This document shows, piece by piece, positions 1 to 7,343 of a DNA stretch of 32,664 nt; the first letter of the stretch is position 1, and each line of letters opens with the position of its first letter. The stretch is from an uncultured Clostridia bacterium (GTDB lineage Bacteria > Bacillota > Clostridia > Christensenellales > Aristaeellaceae): contig CAKTYE010000025.1 in assembly GCA_934631985.1 (NCBI GenBank), forward strand, positions 1 to 32,664, in the 5' to 3' direction. The translations under genes and the position numbers were made by a program. The notes beneath the pieces were generated by a model. It made no database searches and was not told the origin of the DNA. It was given only the letters and a program-made list of their open reading frames with translations.

Positions 1-27
1 GGTACCGCGATTCAAACAGTGCACAAC

Positions 28-60
28 AAAAACCGGAGATGGCTTATTGCTCCATCTCCG
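28..60 (-). terminator. Intrinsic terminator of the secreted-protein operon
   Basis: Read on the minus strand, a 9-bp perfect stem (34-42 with 52-60, CGGAGATGG/CCATCTCCG) is followed by a run of five T (28-32). It overlaps the last codons and stop of the 44-820 gene, so transcription of the five-gene array ends here. Confidence 0.8.
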
Positions 61-820
61 AAACTTTTTGTATTTCGCCAGTGTACGCATTGATTGTTAC
101 ATCATAAACATTGTCTATATTCTTCCAAAAACGAATACACCATACAGGTTTGTTTGGATCGTTAATGAAGTAAAATCTCTGAATTTTCTTCCATGGTTTG
201 ATAGAAGATAATGTTCTATCCTGTTCTGCGTACTGTGTGGCAATAGACACAGCGGCTTCTTCTGAAATGCTGTTTTCATCAGGAAGCCCACATTGTTCGC
301 GTTCAAGAAGGCGTTCAAAGAACAAATTTTTATAGGGCAAATATTCCGGGTTAATAGAATACGTTCTGAAAACTTCCAGTTCCCAATGCGCGTCAATGAT
401 CGACGAAAGCCACGCCTTTTGCTCAATCGTCCAGTCTCCAAACAATCCGCCTTCCGGGCAGAAGTAAGCGCACAATTCGGTATAGAAGTCCATGGAGTAG
501 TCTGTGTTGTAGGTCACTTCAATACGGTCTGCATCCAAGTCTGCTGGAACAGATACAGTATAAATAGCAACGGTGGAATACACCCAATTGAAAGCAAACT
601 CAAAGGCTTCGTCCGTTTCAGCCTGTAGTATGCAAGTGAACAATCGAGGATCATATACATAGTCTTTGTTCAGCTTTTCCTGCGCAATCAGGTGTGCCTG
701 TTCAACTGCTGTATTCTGAAACGGCTGATCGGCTGGGGTGACTGTTTCTTCAGCGACAGCAGTGCTTAGGCAAATCAATGCCATAAGCAAGCCAACGAGA
801 AAACCAACCTTTTTCTTCAT
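44..820 (-). CDS. Secreted protein with PepSY-like C-terminal module (array member 5)
   Basis: Unrecognised at gene level. The N-terminus (MKKK, then a hydrophobic stretch ending at STAVA) looks like a cleavable signal peptide with no lipobox Cys. An ATG six codons upstream (838) is also open, but 820 has a GGTGA-type ribosome binding site and gives a cleaner signal sequence. The middle holds a WTIEQKAWL segment, then GLPDENSISEEAA, then a C-terminal strand-rich part ending in YDVTINAYTGEI, which resembles a PepSY-type domain. The same order of motifs occurs in the genes at 2214-2795 and 2818-3576, so these are divergent paralogues. It is last in the operon and overlaps the terminator. PepSY-like proteins often bind or inhibit peptidases or act at the envelope; that role is only an inference here. 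Confidence 0.72.
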   Translation of the reverse strand: MKKKVGFLVGLLMALICLSTAVAEETVTPADQPFQNTAVEQAHLIAQEKLNKDYVYDPRLFTCILQAETDEAFEFAFNWVYSTVAIYTVSVPADLDADRIEVTYNTDYSMDFYTELCAYFCPEGGLFGDWTIEQKAWLSSIIDAHWELEVFRTYSINPEYLPYKNLFFERLLEREQCGLPDENSISEEAAVSIATQYAEQDRTLSSIKPWKKIQRFYFINDPNKPVWCIRFWKNIDNVYDVTINAYTGEIQKVSEMEQ

Positions 821-885
821 CGTTTTCACCACTTTCATTTGATGTTTTGCTTAAAACAACATTTTTGTCAGAGGTTTTCTTCCGC

Positions 886-1488
886 TTATTTTACCTCGAC
901 AAGTTGCAGATCAGGAATTTCTATGACCTTATAATCATCAAAATCTTGAAGATTTTTTCCCTTCAGGTTTAGATCAATCATAAAGACTTTTCCTGTTACC
1001 GCGTCTATATAGCAATCGCACCGCAACAGGTATTCGTCAGTATCCATATGTTCAAGGAATTGAATAATCCATATGCGATCACAGTATGCGGACGATGATG
1101 GGTCTGCGCTTAAATTGAGAAACCTTGTTCCCATTGCTAACGATTCCAAATAGGCGTCTGTTATTCTCTCATCGTATCCAATTAAAAATGCTTTGGCCTT
1201 TGCAACCGCTTCCTCATAAGAAAATTTGACCTCCTCATCCGGAATGGTCGGCAGCACTTCAGTTGCTACTTGCCAGTCCACATTTGGAAGGTTCCCATAC
1301 AGATAGCTAAACAAGCCACGGGTTCGATAATCCCATATTGCAGTTGGGCCAAACGCCCATTCCCATTCAGCGGTGACTTCTTTGAGATATTTCTTTTCAT
1401 CCTCGCTCAAATCATACTCGCTAGCCTGGGCAAGGCATGGGGCCAGCATGAGCAGAATGGCAAGCAGCAAGGCGATTACTTTTTTCAT
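886..1488 (-). CDS. Secreted protein, tandem duplicate A (array member 4)
   Basis: This encodes 200 residues with a clear signal peptide (MKKVIALLLAILLMLAPC then LAQA). The start is set by AAAGGAGC about 8 nt upstream of ATG. By eye it is more than 80% identical to the next gene upstream (1582-2190). The mature part has WEWAFGP and TRGLFSYLYGNLPNV segments, a helix YEEAVAKAKAFLIG, and a C-terminal PepSY-like end (CDCYIDAVTGKVFMIDLN). Two Cys sit in that end. No enzyme motif is visible. The gap to array member 5 is 65 bp, and to its duplicate 93 bp. Function unknown; an exported ligand-binding or inhibitor role is possible but not shown by the sequence. Confidence 0.75.
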   Translation of the reverse strand: MKKVIALLLAILLMLAPCLAQASEYDLSEDEKKYLKEVTAEWEWAFGPTAIWDYRTRGLFSYLYGNLPNVDWQVATEVLPTIPDEEVKFSYEEAVAKAKAFLIGYDERITDAYLESLAMGTRFLNLSADPSSSAYCDRIWIIQFLEHMDTDEYLLRCDCYIDAVTGKVFMIDLNLKGKNLQDFDDYKVIEIPDLQLVEVK

Positions 1489-1581
1489 AGTGTCAAGCTC
1501 CTTTCGAGATCATGATAACAAATCATCCAGTGGACTGGACAGCCAAATGATAATGAACTGAGTTTTATCTCCCACTTTCGC

Positions 1582-2190
1582 CTATTTTACCTCGACAAGC
1601 TGGAGATCAGGAATTTCTATGACCTCATAATCGCTAAAATCGTGACTATCTTTTCCATTCAGATTTAGATCAATCATAAAGACCGTTCCTGTTACTGCAT
1701 CTATGTAGCAGTCGCATTTCAACACATATTCGCCATTATCCATATGTTCAAGGAACTGAATGAGCCATATACGGTCACAGTATGCAGACGCTGCTTGGTC
1801 TACGCCCGAGCTTATATTGAGAAACCTTGTTCCCATTGCTAACGATTCCAAATAGGCGTCTGTTATTCTGTTATCGCAGCCAATTAAAAACGCTTTAGCC
1901 TTTGCAACCGCTTCTTCATAAGAAACTTTGACTTCTTCATCCGGAATGGTAGGCAGCATTTCAGATGCTACTCGGCTTTCCACGTTTGGAAGGTTCCCAT
2001 ACAGATAGCTAAACATGCCACGGGTTCGATAATCCCATATTGCAGTTGGGCCAAACGCCCATTCCCATTCAGCGGTGACTTCTTTGAGATATTTCTTTTC
2101 ATCCTCGCTCGAATCATACTCGCTAGCCTGGGCAAGGCATGGGGCCAGCATGAGCAGGATAGTAAGCAGCAAGGCCGTTGCTCGTTTCAT
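1582..2190 (-). CDS. Secreted protein, tandem duplicate B (array member 3)
   Basis: Close paralogue of the 886-1488 gene: the same signal peptide type (MKRATALLLTILLMLAPC), the same central WEWAFGPTAIWDYRTRG and the same C-terminal module. An ATG at 2214 is in frame, but AAAGGGGA lies 8 nt before the ATG at 2190, and only this start puts the signal peptide at the N-terminus. Differences from the duplicate cluster around residues 73-80 and 126-134, the latter including a short insertion. Nucleotide identity stops at the edges of the coding region; upstream and downstream sequences do not match. The gap to the upstream gene stop is 23 bp, consistent with co-transcription. Confidence 0.75.
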   Translation of the reverse strand: MKRATALLLTILLMLAPCLAQASEYDSSEDEKKYLKEVTAEWEWAFGPTAIWDYRTRGMFSYLYGNLPNVESRVASEMLPTIPDEEVKVSYEEAVAKAKAFLIGCDNRITDAYLESLAMGTRFLNISSGVDQAASAYCDRIWLIQFLEHMDNGEYVLKCDCYIDAVTGTVFMIDLNLNGKDSHDFSDYEVIEIPDLQLVEVK

Positions 2191-2213
2191 GACAGTATAT
2201 TCCCCTTTCTGCA

Positions 2214-2795
2214 TTATCCGTTAGAACCAGTTGTCCTATAAACGCCTTGTACACAGCCATCATAGGCGTAAATGAATATATGCAGCGTATGCCGTGACCC
2301 ATCATAGCATTGTAGGCTAATATCCCACGTTGGATTTTCTGCATCGTAAGTGCGATAGATATAGAATGGCAAGTAGTGAGTTAATTCTTCATACGTCACA
2401 TTATATTGTTCCTGCACGGCATGATAAGCTATGAATAGTGCCTGTTCTTGTGAAATTGACTTATCGTCCGGCAAACCTATATCACATCCATAGTGTCCAA
2501 CGTCGTCAAATTCATATTCCGGCAATGGCCCATCCGCAGTCATGTACAAATAATTCTGATAGGCATCCTCATAGGTGGCCGTTTCATAATACTGCCTGGT
2601 ATACGTTCCTTCTGCATTTTTCAATGCAGTTTCCAGAATACCTGTGTAGGTCGAAATTTCTTCCGCCGATACCTCAACAGGATATTGCCCGGGCTTCCAG
2701 TATTGGTCAAACAGATTTTTGCAAAAGCCGACGGTTGTGTTCCCCGCAACCAGCAAAGCCACGAGTATCGCACAAACAAACTTCTTTCCCCTCAC
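2214..2795 (-). CDS. Secreted PepSY-like protein, GTG start (array member 2)
   Basis: The frame is open well upstream, but the start is the GTG at 2795: AAGGAGGAG stands 7 nt before it and the product then begins RGKKFVCAILVALLVAG, a signal peptide. The mature part carries GLPDDKSISQEQALFIA, matching the module in array members 1 and 5, then a strand-rich end (HIFIYAYDGCVQGV) like a PepSY domain. It is 193 residues long. The stop of array member 1 lies 22 bp upstream. No catalytic motif is seen. Product unknown; membership of the exported paralogue family is well supported by shared motif order. Confidence 0.75.
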   Translation of the reverse strand: MRGKKFVCAILVALLVAGNTTVGFCKNLFDQYWKPGQYPVEVSAEEISTYTGILETALKNAEGTYTRQYYETATYEDAYQNYLYMTADGPLPEYEFDDVGHYGCDIGLPDDKSISQEQALFIAYHAVQEQYNVTYEELTHYLPFYIYRTYDAENPTWDISLQCYDGSRHTLHIFIYAYDGCVQGVYRTTGSNG

Positions 2796-2817
2796 TCCCC
2801 GTCTCCTCCTTATTTTT

Positions 2818-3576
2818 TCATCCCAGCGATGTATCCCTCGCCGCGTCCACCACAAGCAGCACCGTGCCGTCCCCTGCATCCAGATTCACCTGATACCGCG
2901 CCCCTGCTTCGTCCGCGAAGCGCACGGCCCAGACTCGCCCGGTGGTCCGCTCCCAGAACCCATAGGTGATGGTCATCCCCCGCAGTTCTGCCGCAGGCAC
3001 ACCATAGCGTTCCACCAGCGCACGGCACGCCAGTTTCTCGGCCTGTGCCTGCGAAATGTCCTCCGCAGTCGGCAGCGCCGCATCACTGTGATACCGATAG
3101 CACTGCCCAAACAGGTATTTCTGTTCCAGCGACCACTGCGCATACGGTACGCCTAACTCCGCTTCCCACTGCGCCTGAAGCCGCTGCGCCAGCGTCCCCT
3201 GTTGACGCATCTGTGCGTCATACCCCGGTGTATCAAGGAACACTCCTACGGCCTGCGAAAGCACCGCCCCCGCCGCGTCGTCCACCGTTACGGTATAGGC
3301 CGGCTCATCGCCGCAATCCAGAAAGATACTCACCACCCAGACGGACTGTCGGGTGTCTGCATCCTGCGCCAGCGTCACGGTTGTATCCAGAAAAGGATAG
3401 CGTTCCAGAAAATCTCCCTGCTGCCGCGCCGCCGCATAGGCAAGCTGCTCCACCTGCTCCGCCGTCATGCCCGGCACTGCATCTGCTGCGCGGAGAAGCA
3501 CCTGTGCGCTGCCAGCCGCGGGCAGCAGGCACCATGCCGCAAGCAAGGCAAGCAGGCTGCGTTTCCCACACCTCAT
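2818..3576 (-). CDS. Secreted protein with two PepSY-like modules (array member 1)
   Basis: First gene after the promoter at 3604-3632. ATG at 3576 is preferred over ATG at 3588, because the AAGGAGG sequence touches the upstream ATG and lies 12 nt before the second. The signal peptide is RSLLALLAAWCLLPAAGSAQ. Two similar halves follow: the first has TAEQVEQLAYAAA and a VWVVSIFLD...YTVTVDDAAGAVL strand pair; the second has ISQAQAEKLACRA and a VWAVRFADE...YQVNLDAGDGTVL pair. Between them is AQWSLEQKYLFGQ, matching the WTIEQKAWL segment of array member 5. Its GC content is visibly higher than that of members 3-5. Two-module layout suggests PepSY-like repeats; exact role unknown. Confidence 0.75.
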   Translation of the reverse strand: MRCGKRSLLALLAAWCLLPAAGSAQVLLRAADAVPGMTAEQVEQLAYAAARQQGDFLERYPFLDTTVTLAQDADTRQSVWVVSIFLDCGDEPAYTVTVDDAAGAVLSQAVGVFLDTPGYDAQMRQQGTLAQRLQAQWEAELGVPYAQWSLEQKYLFGQCYRYHSDAALPTAEDISQAQAEKLACRALVERYGVPAAELRGMTITYGFWERTTGRVWAVRFADEAGARYQVNLDAGDGTVLLVVDAARDTSLG

Positions 3577-3603
3577 GACCCCGCACATCCTCCTTTTTCC
3601 CTG

Positions 3604-3632
3604 ATTCTACCATATTCCCCCACCGCTTCCAA
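3604..3632 (-). promoter_or_regulatory. Sigma-A-type promoter of the secreted-protein array
   Basis: Minus strand: -35 TTGGAA (3627-3632), 17-bp spacer, -10 TAGAAT (3604-3609). Transcription should begin near 3597, about 20 nt before the start codon at 3576. Confidence 0.7.
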
Positions 3633-3646
3633 GGCTTGCGCCGCAG

Positions 3647-3670
3647 TTGTTACATTCATAGATGTAACAA
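3647..3670. promoter_or_regulatory. Perfect 9-bp inverted repeat, candidate operator
   Basis: TTGTTACAT (3647-3655) and ATGTAACAA (3662-3670) flank a 6-bp spacer. Its centre lies about 60 bp upstream of the predicted start of transcription of the secreted array, a typical activator position. The neighbouring LytTR regulator is a candidate ligand, although LytTR proteins usually bind direct repeats. The right arm abuts the regulator's terminator. Confidence 0.5.
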
Positions 3671-3703
3671 AATGCGCATGACCTCTTTTCGAAGCCATGC
3701 GCA
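3669..3703 (-). terminator. Intrinsic terminator of the LytTR regulator gene
   Basis: On the minus strand TGCGCATG pairs with CATGCGCA (3696-3703 with 3673-3680). The stem continues inward by five more pairs, two of them G-U, to a GAAAA loop, and is followed by TTTT (3669-3672). It starts 5 bp after the stop of the 3709-4431 gene. Confidence 0.75.
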
Positions 3704-3708
3704 GCATT

Positions 3709-4431
3709 TCAGGTGAAGTTTTTCTTTTCGAAGCAGTAGTCCTGATACCGCTGAAGGATTTCCAGCCGTTCCGTGCGCGAAATGGGGATGCGGCTTCCAT
3801 CGTTCAGCACAAAGTCCTTATCATCCGTCGCTTCCACGCGATCCATGTTCACCATCACATTGCGGTAGCAGTTCAGGAAGCGCGGGTGCGGCGCCATGCG
3901 CTCGGCAAAGGCCTGGAAGGGCATGTAGGTGCGGATCACGCGGTCCTTCAGGTGCAGCTGGACGTAATGGTTGTGATAATCTGTGTAGAGAATTTCCTCC
4001 AGCAGCACGCGCGTGGTCAGCCGCCCCTCCTTGATCTCAATGAAGGGCCTGCGGCGCTGAAGCGTCGTATAGCACAGGCCCATCACCTCGTCAAACTGCG
4101 CATCATCAAAGGGCCACATCAGGTAATCATGGGCGCGGACACGGTAGCTTTCCACCGCCCACTGCGCGTCCGGGCTGACCAGCACCAGCAGCGTCTCCTG
4201 ATCGCGCTCCCGCAACTTGTGCGCCAGCTCGATGCCCAGCCTGTTTTCCCGGCGCACCGCCAGAAGGATCAGCTCGAAATACTGCTCCCTGCGCGCCGCC
4301 CAGAAGGCCTCCGGCGTGGCGAAGGTGAACATCTGCATGGGCAGCGGGTGGCTTTCTAAAAAGCGCCGCAGGCTGGTTTGAATGACCTCCAGTTCCTCCG
4401 CGCGGGCATCCAAAACAGCGGCTGCCAGCAT
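3709..4431 (-). CDS. LytTR-family response regulator with degenerate receiver
   Basis: The protein has 240 residues. Residues 1-120 follow the receiver fold (VLDARAEELE; LILLAVRRENRLGIELA; LLVLVSP; YLMWPFD). Residues about 137-235 form a LytTR DNA-binding domain (EILYTDYHNHYVQLHL, FLNCYRNVMVN, DGSRIPISR). The phosphoacceptor Asp position is Ala58 (LLAV instead of LLDV), and the conserved Lys before Pro-Phe is Trp106, so normal Asp phosphorylation is not possible. Ser86 remains. No histidine kinase is adjacent. The start has AAGGGAG 7 nt upstream. It has its own promoter (4497-4525) and terminator. LytTR regulators often control secreted or surface proteins; the secreted array just downstream is a plausible target by position. 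Confidence 0.85.
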   Translation of the reverse strand: MLAAAVLDARAEELEVIQTSLRRFLESHPLPMQMFTFATPEAFWAARREQYFELILLAVRRENRLGIELAHKLRERDQETLLVLVSPDAQWAVESYRVRAHDYLMWPFDDAQFDEVMGLCYTTLQRRRPFIEIKEGRLTTRVLLEEILYTDYHNHYVQLHLKDRVIRTYMPFQAFAERMAPHPRFLNCYRNVMVNMDRVEATDDKDFVLNDGSRIPISRTERLEILQRYQDYCFEKKNFT

Positions 4432-4496
4432 GCAAACACTCCCTTTCGCTTATAACGATGCGTTTCCGATCGGTTTCCTGCATTTTCTTGGATTTT

Positions 4497-4525
4497 AGTA
4501 TAGCATTCCAGTGGTATTTTGTCAA
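4497..4525 (-). promoter_or_regulatory. Consensus promoter of the LytTR regulator
   Basis: Minus strand: perfect -35 TTGACA (4520-4525), 17-bp spacer, -10 TATACT (4497-4502). Predicted leader is about 60 nt to the ATG at 4431. The rest of the gap to 4689 shows no equally good promoter for the plus-strand phosphodiesterase. Confidence 0.75.
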
Positions 4526-4688
4526 ATAAAGTAGGATAAAGTCATACGGTGCAGGAGGCTGTGCATCCTTGCGCCTGCCGCCGATAAAATGCTTTCAGAA
4601 ATTTTTCCAGGTTTTTCTGCCCACCATCGCAGGAGAAGCTGAAAAAAAAGCGAAGTATTTTACTAATCTCTCTAAGGAGGAAAAAACT

Positions 4689-5417
4689 ATGCAATACGTT
4701 TATGCGCATCGCGGCGCTTCCGGTTATGCGCCCGAGAATACCCTGAAGGCCTTTGATCTGGCAGCTGACATGCACGCCTATGGCGTGGAACTGGACGTGC
4801 AGCGCACCCGCGACGGTGTGCTGGTCGTTTTCCATGACGAGACGGTGGATCGCGTCACCGACGGTCACGGCCGCATCGCCGACATGACCCTGGCGGAGCT
4901 GCGCAAGCTGCGTGTCTGCAAGCCCTTCCCCGAGGTGACCGATCAGGTCATCCCCACCCTGGAGGAGGTGTACACCCTGCTGCATGACCGCGGGCTGTAC
5001 TGCAACGCCGAGCTGAAGAACAGCGTCATCTTCTATGAAAACCTGGAAGCCGAAGCCATGGAAATGGCTGCCAAGACCGGCATGAGCGACCGTCTGCTCT
5101 ACTCCTCCTTCAACCATTACAGCATGCGGCGTGTCAAGCAGCTGGACTGCAAGGCCCGCGCGGGTCTGCTGTACGGCGGCGTGCTGCTGTATGAGCCGTG
5201 GGCCTATGCCGTGAACATGGGCGTGGACGCGCTGCATCCGCACTTTGCCGAGCCGCTGCGCATCTCCGATGAGATCACCTGCGCACATCGCCGCGGCATC
5301 GAGGTCAACCCCTGGACCGTCAACACTGAGGAAGACCTGCAGACCGTCATCGCCGCCGGTGCGGACCGTATCATCACGAACTATCCCGACCGTGCGCTGG
5401 CAATCCTGAACAAGTAA
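4689..5417 (+). CDS. Glycerophosphodiester phosphodiesterase
   Basis: GDPD-family TIM-barrel enzyme of 242 residues, splitting glycerophosphodiesters (phospholipid head-group products) into sn-glycerol 3-phosphate and an alcohol. Visible catalytic and metal residues: AHRGASGYAPENT with His7-Arg8, ELD (Glu34, Asp36), FHD (His49-Asp50) and NAELK (Glu108, Lys110). The length fits cytosolic UgpQ-type members; no signal peptide is present. The frame is open upstream, but AAGGAGG about 7 nt before ATG 4689 sets the start. It stands alone, with a strong terminator just after the stop. Confidence 0.92.
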   Translation: MQYVYAHRGASGYAPENTLKAFDLAADMHAYGVELDVQRTRDGVLVVFHDETVDRVTDGHGRIADMTLAELRKLRVCKPFPEVTDQVIPTLEEVYTLLHDRGLYCNAELKNSVIFYENLEAEAMEMAAKTGMSDRLLYSSFNHYSMRRVKQLDCKARAGLLYGGVLLYEPWAYAVNMGVDALHPHFAEPLRISDEITCAHRRGIEVNPWTVNTEEDLQTVIAAGADRIITNYPDRALAILNK

Positions 5418-5433
5418 GCCGTGCGTTTTCAAG

Positions 5434-5461
5434 GGAGCTGCTGTCTGGCAGCTCCTTTTTT
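5434..5461 (+). terminator. Intrinsic terminator after the phosphodiesterase
   Basis: GGAGCTGC (5434-5441) pairs perfectly with GCAGCTCC (5448-5455) across a 6-nt loop and is followed by six T. Confidence 0.9.
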
Positions 5462-5525
5462 GTGCCTTTATGTCTGCTCTCTCTGACATTTCCGGCAGCT
5501 TTTGTATGTTTTTGAGCCTGCCTCC

Positions 5526-5554
5526 TTGCATTTTTCCGGCAGAAGGCGTATACT
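5526..5554 (+). promoter_or_regulatory. Promoter of the AbrB-ABC transporter operon
   Basis: TTGCAT (5526-5531), 17-bp spacer, TATACT (5549-5554). Transcription is expected near 5561, just before the inverted repeat at 5567-5591. A second TATACT occurs inside that repeat (5578-5583) but has no matching -35. Confidence 0.65.
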
Positions 5555-5566
5555 TCATGCCACGAA

Positions 5567-5591
5567 GTAGGAAATATTATACTTTTCCTAC
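5567..5591 (+). promoter_or_regulatory. Inverted repeat, probable operator for the adjacent AbrB-like protein
   Basis: GTAGGAAA (5567-5574) and TTTCCTAC (5584-5591) are a perfect 8-bp inverted repeat with a 9-bp AT-rich spacer. It lies from about +6 downstream of the promoter and ends four bases before the AAGGAGG ribosome binding site (5595-5601). A bound protein could block transcription; autoregulation by the gene that follows is inferred. Confidence 0.6.
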
Positions 5592-5608
5592 GTTAAGGAG
5601 GAATCTTC

Positions 5609-5842
5609 ATGATAGGCGCACCGCCTGGAAAGCATTTGTATGGCATGGTCAAGGTCGGCGAGAAGGGACAGATCGTCATTCCCGCCGATGCGCGAAAGAC
5701 CTTTGGCATTAAGCCCGGCGACAGTCTGCTGATGCTGGGCGACGAGGAGCAGGGCCTTGCGCTTCTGACGGAGGAGCGCGCCCTGGAGATGCTGCACCGC
5801 ATACAGCTGGGGCAGCAGGAGGAGCCGCATGAAAGCCATTGA
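5609..5842 (+). CDS. SpoVT-AbrB domain transcriptional regulator
   Basis: This 77-residue protein has the AbrB/MazE-type swapped-hairpin domain at residues about 13-55: GMVKVGEKGQIVIPADARK, then GIKPGDSLLML. Such domains dimerise and bind DNA. AAGGAGG stands 7 nt before ATG. The last 14 bases overlap the start of the ABC ATPase gene, so translation is coupled. Short AbrB-like regulators directly ahead of ABC-2 transporters are a recurrent arrangement in clostridia and usually control their own operon. An antitoxin role is less likely, as no toxin gene follows. Confidence 0.88.
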   Translation: MIGAPPGKHLYGMVKVGEKGQIVIPADARKTFGIKPGDSLLMLGDEEQGLALLTEERALEMLHRIQLGQQEEPHESH

Positions 5843-6563
5843 ATTACAAGGACTGACCCGCTGCTTCAAGGAAAAAACCGCGGTGGATCATGTTGACCTC
5901 ACCATCCATGAAGGGGAGCTTTTCGCCCTGCTGGGCGTGAACGGCGCAGGCAAGACCACCACCATCCGCATGCTGTGCGGGCTGCTGCGCCCGGACGCGG
6001 GGGATGCGCTGCTGCTTGGTCACAGCATCACCAGGGAACCCGCCGCCACCAAGGCCCTGCTGAACGTCTCCCCACAGGAAACTGCCGTTGCCCCCAACCT
6101 GACCGTTCGGGAGAACCTCATCTTCATCGCCCAGCTTTATGGCGCAGATAAAGCCGCCGCAAAGACCAAGGCGCAGGCCATGATCGACGACTTCTCCCTT
6201 GTTGATAAGGCTGAAAAACGTGCCAAGACCCTTTCCGGCGGACAGCAGCGCCGCCTTTCCATCGCCATGGCGCTGATCAGCGAACCGAAAATTCTCTTTC
6301 TGGATGAGCCGACGCTGGGACTGGACGTGCTGGCACGTCGGGAACTGTGGCAGCAGATTCACGCCCTGCACGGCAAGGTGACCATTGTGCTGACGACCCA
6401 CTATCTGGAGGAAGCGGAAGCGCTGGCAGACCGCATCGGCGTGATGGCCCAAGGCCGCCTGACGGCGCTGGGTACTGCGCAGGAGCTGATAGCACAAACA
6501 GGCTGCTCCACCTTTGAGGAAGCCTTTGTCGCCCTTGCCGCACAGGGAGGTGTATCCGCATGA
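5829..6563 (+). CDS. ABC transporter ATP-binding protein
   Basis: Nucleotide-binding subunit of an ABC-2 type exporter, 244 residues. Walker A GVNGAGKTT (36-44), Q-loop Gln83 (SPQET), signature LSGGQQ (135-140), Walker B ILFLDEP (155-161) and H-loop His191 (TTHYLEE) are all intact, so it should hydrolyse ATP. The C-terminal GRLTALGTAQEL is typical of the CcmA/DrrA-like drug and antibiotic exporter class. It overlaps the regulator gene by 14 bp and the permease by 4 bp. Substrate cannot be read from sequence. Confidence 0.93.
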   Translation: MKAIELQGLTRCFKEKTAVDHVDLTIHEGELFALLGVNGAGKTTTIRMLCGLLRPDAGDALLLGHSITREPAATKALLNVSPQETAVAPNLTVRENLIFIAQLYGADKAAAKTKAQAMIDDFSLVDKAEKRAKTLSGGQQRRLSIAMALISEPKILFLDEPTLGLDVLARRELWQQIHALHGKVTIVLTTHYLEEAEALADRIGVMAQGRLTALGTAQELIAQTGCSTFEEAFVALAAQGGVSA

Positions 6564-7303
6564 AGGCCTGGATGGGGCGAAATGCCCGTGAATTTCTCCG
6601 CGACCCGCTGACGCTGATCTTCGGTGTTGGCCTGCCGATCCTGATGCTGGGCATGATGGCGTTTATCAACAGCGCCGTGCCTGTCACCGTGTGGCAGTTT
6701 CTCCCGGAAAACTTTGTCCCTGCCATGGCCGTGTTCAGCCTGGCGTTCATGACGCTTTTCAGTGGCCTGCTGCTGGCAAAAGATCGCACCAGTGCCTTTC
6801 TCAGCCGCATTTGCGCTTCGCCCCTGCGCGCGTCCGCTTATATTCTTGGCTATCTGCTGCCCATGCTGCTGGTCGCGCTGGTGCAGGGACTTGTCTGTCT
6901 GTTTGCGGGGTTGCTGTTCGGTCTGACCTTTTCCTGGCGCATCTTCGCGGTGGAGCTTGCACTGCTCCCCTATGCGGTGCTTGCCATCGCAACGGGGCTG
7001 CTGCTGGGAACGCTGCTCAATGATAAGCAAGTTGGCAGCATCAGCGGTGGGCTGCTTGTGACGCTGACCAGCCTTGCAGGCGGCATCTGGTTTGATCTTC
7101 GCATGTTCAGCGACACCATGCAGAAGGTTCTGTACGCCCTGCCCTTCGCTCCTGCTGTGGATACGGCCCGCGCCGCCTATGCAGGTGACTGGGCGTCCAT
7201 GCGCCCGCATTTGCTGGTCACGGTACTCTGGGCCGCAGGCATGCTAGCCCTGACGATTTGGCTGTTTCATCGCCGCAAAGAAAACGGAAAGCTGACCGCA
7301 TAA
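6560..7303 (+). CDS. ABC-2 type transporter permease
   Basis: Membrane subunit partnering the ATPase at 5829-6563; the start ATG overlaps the ATPase stop (ATGA). It has 247 residues with about six hydrophobic segments, for example LTLIFGVGLPILMLGMMAF near the N-terminus, SAYILGYLLPMLLVALV in the middle, and LLVTVLWAAGMLALTIWLF at the C-terminus. A cytoplasmic charged loop (AKDRTSAFLSRI) follows the second helix, as in ABC-2 permeases. Likely exports a lipid, peptide or drug-like compound. The next feature is a shared terminator, so this ends the operon. Confidence 0.9.
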   Translation: MKAWMGRNAREFLRDPLTLIFGVGLPILMLGMMAFINSAVPVTVWQFLPENFVPAMAVFSLAFMTLFSGLLLAKDRTSAFLSRICASPLRASAYILGYLLPMLLVALVQGLVCLFAGLLFGLTFSWRIFAVELALLPYAVLAIATGLLLGTLLNDKQVGSISGGLLVTLTSLAGGIWFDLRMFSDTMQKVLYALPFAPAVDTARAAYAGDWASMRPHLLVTVLWAAGMLALTIWLFHRRKENGKLTA

Positions 7304-7343
7304 GCCAAAAAGTCCCACCCCTGACATGCCGCATCACCTTCTT

